Shown: in pieces, positions 1 through 4,743 of the stretch
Numbering within the stretch: the first letter of the stretch is position 1
Layout: each line of letters starts with the position of its first letter
Assembly: GCA_019747165.1 (NCBI GenBank)
Contig: JAIERC010000514.1
Coordinates: 1 to 9,398, forward strand
DNA from: Sphingomonas sp.
Lineage (GTDB): Bacteria > Pseudomonadota > Alphaproteobacteria > Sphingomonadales > Sphingomonadaceae
Direction of reading: 5' to 3'
DNA: 9,398 nt
The notes under the pieces: model-generated
The model's input: only the letters and a program-made list of their open reading frames with translations
Told to the model about the DNA's origin: nothing
The model's database searches: none
Translations under genes and position numbers: made by a program

Positions 1-1006
1 CGCGCGCGATCACCTGGGGATCAGCAAATACGTCGTCGACGCGGTTGATCGGTCCCGCCGGCACGCCCGCCACTTCCAGTGCTTCGTACAGATCGGCCTT
101 GCGCCATGTCACAATCTTTGCGGTCAGAGTAGCGATTAAGGCCGCGCGATTGCCCAGTCGCTGCGGATTGGTGGCAAAACGAGGATCATCCGCGAGCGGC
201 AAGTTCAGCACGTCGCATAACTTGCGGAACTGCCCGTCATTGCCGACCGCGATGATCAGGTCACCGTCCGCGCAGACGAACGACTGATAGGGGGTCAGGT
301 TGGCATGGCCATTGCCCATCCGGTGCGGGACGACGCCCGATGCCATCCAGTTGAGCGCTTGATTGGCGAGTACCGCCACTTGGGTATCGAGCAACGCCAT
401 ATCGATATGCGCGCCTTCTCCCGTGGTGTCGCGTTGGCGCAACGCTGCAAGGATCGCCACCGCCGAATAGACGCCGGTGAAGATGTCGGCATAGGCGATG
501 CCCGACTTTTGCGGCGCGCCATCGGGTTCGCCGGTCATCGACATGCTGCCACCCATGCCCTGGATGATGAAATCATAGCCCGCCCGGTGCGCATAGGGTC
601 CGGTCTGGCCGAAGCCAGTGATCGAGCAGGTGATGAGGCGCTTGTTTGTCGCGGAGAGGGTGGCATGATCAAGGCCATATTTGGCGAGCCCGCCGACCTT
701 GTAATTCTCGATCACGACATCGGCATCGGCAATCATCGCGCGGACCTGCGCCTGACCCTCGGGAGTCGCAATATCGATCGCAACCGATGATTTGCCGCGA
801 TTGGTCGAATGGTAATAGGCGGCGTCCAGATTGGTCCCGTCCGGCCCGGTCATGAAGGGCGGCCCCCAATGGCGGGTGTCGTCCCCTGCGCCGGGACGCT
901 CGACCTTGATCACCTCGGCGCCAAGATCGGCGAGCAATTGCCCGCACCACGGCCCCGCCAGGATCCGCGCGAGCTCGACGACCTTGATGCCGGACAGCGG
1001 CTTCAT
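1..1006 (-). CDS. Class III (CaiB/BaiF) CoA-transferase, probable glutarate CoA-transferase; C-terminus cut by window edge
   Basis: Transfers CoA between an acyl-CoA donor and a free carboxylic acid in the cytoplasm. 335 residues are visible; the family is usually about 380-410, so only the C-terminal end is missing. The start reads MKPLSGIKVVELARILAGPW, the usual N-terminus of the family. Next come the CoA-binding stretch LGAEVIKVERPGAGDDTR (about 28-45), the NRGKSSVAID segment (69-78) and the catalytic Asp at about residue 174 in AYADIFTG, matching Asp169 of formyl-CoA transferase by recalled alignment. PAGPIN lies near the left edge. The ATG (1006-1004) overlaps the upstream GNAT stop as ATGA and has no clear Shine-Dalgarno, which suggests translational coupling. 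Co-transcription with gcdH points to glutarate as substrate (like Pseudomonas gcdG or mammalian SUGCT). That specificity is inferred from context; the family assignment is secure. Confidence 0.93.
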   Translation of the reverse strand, partial: MKPLSGIKVVELARILAGPWCGQLLADLGAEVIKVERPGAGDDTRHWGPPFMTGPDGTNLDAAYYHSTNRGKSSVAIDIATPEGQAQVRAMIADADVVIENYKVGGLAKYGLDHATLSATNKRLITCSITGFGQTGPYAHRAGYDFIIQGMGGSMSMTGEPDGAPQKSGIAYADIFTGVYSAVAILAALRQRDTTGEGAHIDMALLDTQVAVLANQALNWMASGVVPHRMGNGHANLTPYQSFVCADGDLIIAVGNDGQFRKLCDVLNLPLADDPRFATNPQRLGNRAALIATLTAKIVTWRKADLYEALEVAGVPAGPINRVDDVFADPQVIAR

Positions 1007-1542
1007 GCGAGCGGCTGACGGATGGCATAAATGACATGCGGGGAGGGTGTACCCGCCATATCAAAAACGGGCGTGCGGCCAGGGAGCAAGTGGCCGCCGA
1101 TTTTCTCCATCGCCCGCCGCGATCGGATGTTGGTCTCCCCGACCATGAACACGACCGAGTCGAACCAGCGCAACGCATGCGCGATCATCAGCCTCTTGAC
1201 CTCGCGATTGGTCGCGCCGCCCCAATAAGCACGGGCGAGGAAGGTCCAGCCGATTTCGACTTCGCCGGGCTCGGCGCGTCGCGGATCATATCTGCTTGAT
1301 CCGATCACCTCGCCTGTCGCCTTGTCGCGGATGACGAGACAGCCGCCTGAGTCCATCGCATTGGCGAAGAATTGCCGGAAAACGGGCTCCTGCCAGCGGT
1401 CATGCGCCGGGTGGACTTCCCAGATGAGCGGATCGGCGGCGACCGCGAACAACGCATCCCAATCCTCGGGCCGCAGTGGCGAGAGCGCCACCGTCTCGCC
1501 GATCAAAGTCGGTTGCGAATTGAACGGCGGCTGCTCCTTCAT
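1003..1542 (-). CDS. GNAT-family N-acetyltransferase (RimJ/RimL-like)
   Basis: A 179-residue single-domain protein of the GNAT fold, which moves an acetyl group from acetyl-CoA to an amine (protein N-terminus, lysine or small molecule). Visible hallmarks are the N-terminal ETVALSPLRPEDWDAL strand-helix (16-31), the central strand EVEIGWTFLARAYWGGAT (94-111), which holds the acetyl-CoA loop region, and the C-terminal ETNIRSRRAMEKIGG (136-150), typical of RimJ/RimL relatives. The usual glycine-rich Q/RxxGxG/A loop is atypical here, reading YWGGATN. Its ATG shares one base with the gcdH stop (TGATG) and its TGA overlaps the next start (ATGA), so it sits inside the operon with no spacer. The substrate cannot be read from sequence. 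A protein-acylation role linked to the flanking CoA enzymes is possible but speculative. Confidence 0.88.
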   Translation of the reverse strand: MKEQPPFNSQPTLIGETVALSPLRPEDWDALFAVAADPLIWEVHPAHDRWQEPVFRQFFANAMDSGGCLVIRDKATGEVIGSSRYDPRRAEPGEVEIGWTFLARAYWGGATNREVKRLMIAHALRWFDSVVFMVGETNIRSRRAMEKIGGHLLPGRTPVFDMAGTPSPHVIYAIRQPLA

Positions 1543-2726
1543 CAGAACGCCGAAATCCCCGTGATCGCCCGGCCAAGGATCAACGCGTGGACGTCATGCG
1601 CGCCTTCATAGGTGTTGACCGTTTCCAGGTTCATCAAATGCCGCATCACCTGATATTCGCCCGAAATGCCGTTGCCGCCATGCATGTCGCGCGACGCCCG
1701 CGCGATATCCAGCGCCTTGCCGACATTGTTGCGCTTGATGATCGAGATCATTTCGGGCGCGAACTTGTGCTGGTCCATCAACCGCCCAACGCGGAGTGAA
1801 GCCTGCAGCCCCATCGCGATATCGGTCTGCATATCGGCCAGCTTCTTTTGGTAGAGCTGCGTTGCCGCCAGCGGGCGCCCGAACTGCTTGCGGTCGAGAC
1901 CATATTGCCGCGCGGCGTGGAAACAAAATTCCGCTGCGCCCATAGCGCCCCAGCTGATGCCATAGCGCGCGCGGTTGAGGCAGCCGAACGGCCCCTTCAA
2001 CCCCTGCACCTCGGGCAACAGCGCGTCCTCGCCAACCGCGACCTCATCCATCTGGATCATGCCGGTGATCGACGCGCGCAGCGAGAGCTTCCCCTCGATC
2101 TTGGGCGTCTCCAACCCCTTCATGCCCTTTTCGAGGATGAAGCCGCGAATCCCGCCGCCATGCGCGTCGGATTTCGCCCAGACGATGAACACGTCAGCAA
2201 TCGGGGCGTTCGAAATCCAGGTCTTGGCCCCCGACAACAGATAGCCGCCGTCGACCTTCACCGCCTTGGTCGTCATGCCGCCGGGGTCGGAACCAGCATC
2301 GGGCTCGGTCAGCCCGAAACAACCGATATACTCGCCGGTCGCCAGTTTGGGCAGATATTTGCGCTTCTGCTCTTCGGAGCCGAACGCGTGGATCGGGTAC
2401 ATCACCAGGCTCGATTGCACCGACATCATCGATCGGTAGCCCGAGTCGATCCGCTCCACTTCCCGCGCGACCAGGCCGTAGGCGACATAGGAAGCGCCGA
2501 CGCCGCCATATTCCGCAGGGATCGTCGGCCCCAGCAGCCCGAGCGCGCCCATCTCGCGGAAGATGTCGGGATCGGTCGTCTCATGCTGAAACGCGTCGAT
2601 GATGCGCGGCGCGAGCTTATCCTGCGCATAGGCGGCCGCGGTATCGCGGATCATCCGTTCATCCTCGTCGAGCTGATCGTCGAGGTTGAAGGGATCTGCC
2701 CAGTCGAACCGGCCCATGGTGCTCAT
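1542..2726 (-). CDS. gcdH: Glutaryl-CoA dehydrogenase
   Basis: FAD enzyme that oxidises and decarboxylates glutaryl-CoA to crotonyl-CoA and CO2, passing electrons to electron-transfer flavoprotein. The 394 residues match the usual length. The acyl-CoA dehydrogenase domains run in order: N-terminal helices (about 20-125), a beta domain containing CFGLTEPDAGSDP (136-148) and GAKTWISNAPIADVF (166-180), then C-terminal helices. The catalytic base is Glu374 in NTYEGAHDVHALILGRAITG, nearly identical to the human enzyme around Glu370. Arg98 in SGYRSMMSVQSSLV corresponds to human Arg94, which binds the distal carboxylate, so glutaryl-CoA is favoured over simple acyl-CoAs. I chose the ATG at 2726 because AGGAG lies 8 bases upstream. 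An in-frame ATG at 2816 would add 30 residues and overlap the divergent gene. First gene of the operon with the GNAT and CoA-transferase. Confidence 0.96.
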   Translation of the reverse strand: MSTMGRFDWADPFNLDDQLDEDERMIRDTAAAYAQDKLAPRIIDAFQHETTDPDIFREMGALGLLGPTIPAEYGGVGASYVAYGLVAREVERIDSGYRSMMSVQSSLVMYPIHAFGSEEQKRKYLPKLATGEYIGCFGLTEPDAGSDPGGMTTKAVKVDGGYLLSGAKTWISNAPIADVFIVWAKSDAHGGGIRGFILEKGMKGLETPKIEGKLSLRASITGMIQMDEVAVGEDALLPEVQGLKGPFGCLNRARYGISWGAMGAAEFCFHAARQYGLDRKQFGRPLAATQLYQKKLADMQTDIAMGLQASLRVGRLMDQHKFAPEMISIIKRNNVGKALDIARASRDMHGGNGISGEYQVMRHLMNLETVNTYEGAHDVHALILGRAITGISAF

Positions 2727-2807
2727 CGTGCATGCTCCTGCGATTACGTTCCGCTCGCTTCCCGCTTGGGCGTCGATTTGTCCAGCCCCACCCGGTACAA
2801 GAGCCGT
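2727..2807. promoter_or_regulatory. Divergent promoter spacer between gcdH and the CitE-like gene
   Basis: This 81-bp spacer separates two divergent starts, so it should contain or overlap both promoters and any shared operator. I looked for -35/-10 pairs on both strands and found no convincing sigma-70 match; TTGTCC (2778-2783, plus) and TGGACA (minus) both lack a partner -10 box. The regulatory role is inferred from layout only. Confidence 0.35.
2735..2739 (-). promoter_or_regulatory. Shine-Dalgarno fixing the gcdH start
   Basis: AGGAG read on the minus strand, with an 8-base spacer to the ATG at 2726-2724. It decides in favour of the 394-residue form over the in-frame ATG at 2816. A second ATG at 2733, out of frame, follows the site too closely to use it. 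Confidence 0.75.
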
Positions 2808-3683
2808 ATGATACACGAAATCCGCCCCTGCCGCAGCGCGCTTTACCTGCCCGCATCAAACCCCCGCGCGATCGAAAAGGCGCGCACGCTGCCATGCGAC
2901 GCGGTGATCCTCGATCTGGAGGATGCGGTTGCACCGGAGATGAAGGTCGAAGCGCGGATGGCGGCGGTGGCGGCCTTTGCAGAGGGCGGCTTCGGCCATC
3001 GGTTGAAGGTGCTGCGCGTCAATGCGCTTGACACCGAATGGGGGGCGGATGACCTCGCAGCAGCGGCGACGCTCGATATCAACGCGGTGCTCGCGCCCAA
3101 GGTGAACGGGCCGGAGGATGTCGCGCGCTATGATGTCGCACTCGCCGCCGCGCAGCCTGGGCTGAAGCTGTGGGTGATGATCGAGACCTGTCTGGCGGTC
3201 GGCCGGTTGCACGCCATCGCGGATGCCGCGACCACGACGCGGCTGGCGGGCTTTGTGATGGGCACCAACGATCTCGCGCTTGAAATGCGCAGCCGGGCGA
3301 TGCCGGACCGCGCCAACATGCTGTCGATCCTGACCTTCGCACTTGCGGCGGCGCGTTCGCGCGGGCTGCTCGCGCTTGACGGGGTGTGCAATGATTTCAG
3401 CGATCTCGATCGGTTTCGTGTTGAGGCCGAACAAGGCCTTGCCCTGGGCTTTGACGGCAAGACCTTGATCCACCCGGCACAAATCGCCCCCTGCAACCAA
3501 GTGTTCTCTCCAACCGAAGCGGAGATCGCCCGTGCCCGCAGCATAAGTGCAGCATTTGCGCTCCCCGAGCACGCCGGGAAGGGCGCAATCCGCCACGACG
3601 GCGGCATGGTCGAGCGGTTACATTTGGTGGAGGCGGAGCGGGTGCTGGCAATGGCGGGGGCTATCGACAGTCAAACACCCTAA
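2808..3683 (+). CDS. CitE-like / HpcH-HpaI aldolase family acyl-CoA lyase
   Basis: A 291-residue TIM-barrel protein of the citrate-lyase-beta / malyl-CoA lyase family, whose members make or break C-C bonds in acyl-CoA thioesters with Mg2+. Visible motifs in order: RSALYLPASNPRAIEKA (9-25), DAVILDLEDAV (31-41), LRVNALDT (69-76), LAPKV (95-99), the metal ligand Glu126 in WVMIETCLA, the metal ligand Asp155 in MGTNDLALEM, LDGVCNDFSDLD (190-201) and GFDGKTLIHPAQI (214-226). Near the C-terminus, GGMVERLH puts Glu269 where malyl-CoA lyase and CLYBL have an Asp (MID) that reaches into the neighbouring active site. The start at 2808 gives the family N-terminus, preceded by only a weak AAGAG site. The gene diverges from gcdH. 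It could be a citramalyl-, malyl- or methylmalyl-CoA lyase; the exact substrate is unknown. Confidence 0.9.
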   Translation: MIHEIRPCRSALYLPASNPRAIEKARTLPCDAVILDLEDAVAPEMKVEARMAAVAAFAEGGFGHRLKVLRVNALDTEWGADDLAAAATLDINAVLAPKVNGPEDVARYDVALAAAQPGLKLWVMIETCLAVGRLHAIADAATTTRLAGFVMGTNDLALEMRSRAMPDRANMLSILTFALAAARSRGLLALDGVCNDFSDLDRFRVEAEQGLALGFDGKTLIHPAQIAPCNQVFSPTEAEIARARSISAAFALPEHAGKGAIRHDGGMVERLHLVEAERVLAMAGAIDSQTP

Positions 3684-3685
3684 CC

Positions 3686-3767
3686 GTCAGCCCGGGCTCG
3701 ACCCGGGGTCCCCCTACCTTCGCCCGCGTCAGAAAAAGCGGGACCCCGGATCGGGTCCGGGGTGACG
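3686..3767. repeat. GC-rich dispersed inverted repeat, copy 1
   Basis: Two imperfectly complementary arms of about 28 bases (3686-3713 and 3739-3766), both ending in GTCA/TGAC, flank a spacer ending in AGAAAAAGC. The right arm also folds alone: ACCCCGGA (3743-3750) pairs with TCCGGGGT (3756-3763). It begins 2 bases after the CitE-like stop, so it may act as a transcript end or 3' stabiliser, though no U tract follows. Bases 3717-3767 match 4073-4123 at 47 of 51 positions. Repeats of this kind are scattered in sphingomonad intergenic DNA (from memory). Confidence 0.8.
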
Positions 3768-4050
3768 ATAGGGTGTGGGCGGCGGTTTGCATCCACACGC
3801 TCCCATTCCAAATGATCCGACGATTCTGGGTAAGCGGACGCCGATTGGGCGCGGTATGGTGGCGAATGTTCCCTAATGGTCGCACTGACCATGGGGGTCG
3901 CTAAATGGCTTCTACAGGGCAGCGCTTTGACTAAGCGGGCAGGGCCTGCCCGGTTGCGCGCGTAAGGTGATCGACAGTGTGAAAGAGCGGGCGAAGGGTA
4001 GCAGCACAGTATGATGTAGGAAAGCATCGGTGCATGCCGCCGCCACTCTT
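3768..4050. other. Intergenic DNA between the two repeat copies; no gene seen
   Basis: No frame with convincing protein-like composition was found on either strand. Two short palindromes stand out: ATGGTC-N5-GACCAT (3876-3892) and CGGGCAGG-G-CCTGCCCG (3936-3952). The first has the size and symmetry of a regulator operator but has no regulator gene beside it. The second could fold in RNA. Confidence 0.5.
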
Positions 4051-4123
4051 GGCTCGGTCCGGGGGCCCGCTGCCTTCGCCCGCGCCAGATAAAGCGGGAC
4101 CCCGGATCAAGTCCGGGGTGACG
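4051..4123. repeat. GC-rich dispersed inverted repeat, copy 2 (left arm degenerate)
   Basis: Second copy of the repeat at 3686-3767, in the same orientation, offset by 356 bases. The shared core 4073-4123 differs at 4 of 51 positions. The hairpin ACCCCGGA (4099-4106) / TCCGGGGT (4112-4119) is intact. The left arm (GGTCCGGGGGCCCGC) has lost its outer part, so the long pairing seen in copy 1 is only partial. Confidence 0.78.
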
Positions 4124-4161
4124 GTAATCGAGGATGGCAGCTTGCGCGCAGTTGCGGACGT

Positions 4162-4394
4162 TTCCCTCTCCCGTCGGGAGTTCGGGGTCGGCCATGCCCC
4201 CGGCATGGCCTGATCAGCACGGGGTGCTGATCACCCCGAACTGGTTGCGCAGACTTGGGTCGCGCTCCTTTAGCGCGGCCCTAGTCGGAGCTGGGTGAGG
4301 GGATCGCCCTCTCGATAGCGCGGAACCCCTCATCCAACCTGCGCTAGACAGCAAGCTGTCAAGCTGCGGTATCCTTCTCCCAATGGGAGAAGGG
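4162..4394. repeat. Highly structured palindromic intergenic element (MITE-like mosaic of hairpins)
   Basis: About 230 bases made almost wholly of inverted repeats. In order: CTCCCG-T-CGGGAG (4168-4180); a closed three-way junction at 4179-4242; CGCGCT-N5-AGCGCG (4261-4277); TGAGGGG (4296-4302) with CCCCTCA (4326-4332), enclosing ATCG-N6-CGAT (4303-4316); GACAGC-AA-GCTGTC (4347-4360); and CCTTCTCCC-AAT-GGGAGAAGG (4373-4393). The ends (CCCTCTCCCG and, inverted, CCCTTCTCCC) resemble terminal inverted repeats. No coding frame fits. It could be a non-autonomous mobile element or a composite of extragenic palindromes. The structure is read directly; mobility is inferred. Confidence 0.6.
4179..4242. 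repeat. Three-way-junction palindrome with complementary loops
   Basis: Outer stem AGTTCGGGG (4179-4187) pairs with CCCCGAACT (4234-4242), 9 bp with no mismatch. Inside it are two abutting perfect hairpins: GGCCATGCC (4190-4198), loop CCC, GGCATGGCC (4202-4210); and TGATCAGCAC (4211-4220), loop GGG, GTGCTGATCA (4224-4233). Only the two bases 4188-4189 are unpaired at the junction. The CCC and GGG loops are complementary, so loop-loop contact is conceivable, though 3-base loops are tight. Confidence 0.8.
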
Positions 4395-4477
4395 AAGGAT
4401 GGCAGCTATCGGGTAGAAGACCGGCCAATAGACCATAGTCCAGTTGCAGCCGTTACGATCGCTGCTAGGTTCTTCCT

Positions 4478-4627
4478 ATGGACCAGGTTTTCTTCGCTCT
4501 CGCCGAAACACTCGTACCTTGGGTCGAGGAGCGGTATGGAAAGCCCGCAGCGACCTTGGCGGCGGTTCTGCTTGTCGTGACGACGATGCTAGTCGTCGCT
4601 GCTGTCGCTATCTGGCTGTTAAGCTAG
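4478..4627 (+). CDS. Putative 49-residue single-span small membrane protein
   Basis: A short frame starting MDQVFFALAETLVPWVEERY, followed by GKPAA and a 23-residue hydrophobic segment (about 27-49) of Leu, Val, Ala, Thr and Ile ending WLLS at the C-terminus. This is the pattern of a small inner-membrane protein with an amphipathic, acidic N-terminal helix and a C-terminal anchor. The ATG has a weak AGG-containing site (about 4467-4469) roughly 8 bases upstream. It lies right after the hairpin element and 116 bases before the P450 start, in the same direction, so it may share a transcript with the P450. No function is known to me. Chance open frames occur at this length, but the clean hydrophobic segment ending at the stop argues for a real gene. 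Confidence 0.5.
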   Translation: MDQVFFALAETLVPWVEERYGKPAATLAAVLLVVTTMLVVAAVAIWLLS

Positions 4628-4743
4628 GGCCAACGGCAGCTCACCACCAAAGTAGACCACCCCCTCTCATCCCCCAACCACCGCACGCATTGCACTTCTG
4701 CCGCCCATGTGGTGATGTGCTGACAAGCGGGAGAGAAGAATAA
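4628..4743 (+). promoter_or_regulatory. Leader upstream of the P450 gene with Shine-Dalgarno
   Basis: This 116-base leader is pyrimidine-rich in its first half. It ends with a good ribosome site, GGGAGAG (4729-4735), 8 bases before the ATG at 4744, which supports the chosen P450 start. No confident -35/-10 pair was found. No TetR-type repressor gene like Bm3R1, which controls the Bacillus homologue, is present in the window. Confidence 0.5.

Noticed and set aside
305..790. 161-codon plus-strand frame at the left end
   Set aside because: Antisense to the CoA-transferase, which carries family motifs through the whole stretch.
1848..2807. Long in-frame upstream extension of the CitE-like frame (plus strand, 611 codons in total)
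   Set aside because: The first 320 codons lie antisense to gcdH and show no family similarity. The recognisable CitE N-terminus starts at the ATG at 2808.
2727..2816. Earlier gcdH start at 2816
   Set aside because: It would add 30 residues with no family match and overlap the divergent gene. The ATG at 2726 has a good AGGAG site and gives normal GcdH length.
3686..4123. CRISPR array
   Set aside because: Only two copies at 356-base spacing, no regular short spacers and no cas genes; the units are internally palindromic dispersed repeats.
3680..4206. Minus-strand frames of 171 and 91 codons in the intergenic region
   Set aside because: They translate the dispersed repeats (giving PDPIRGP / TPDLIRGP strings), a common false gene in genomes with this repeat. 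No protein-like remainder.
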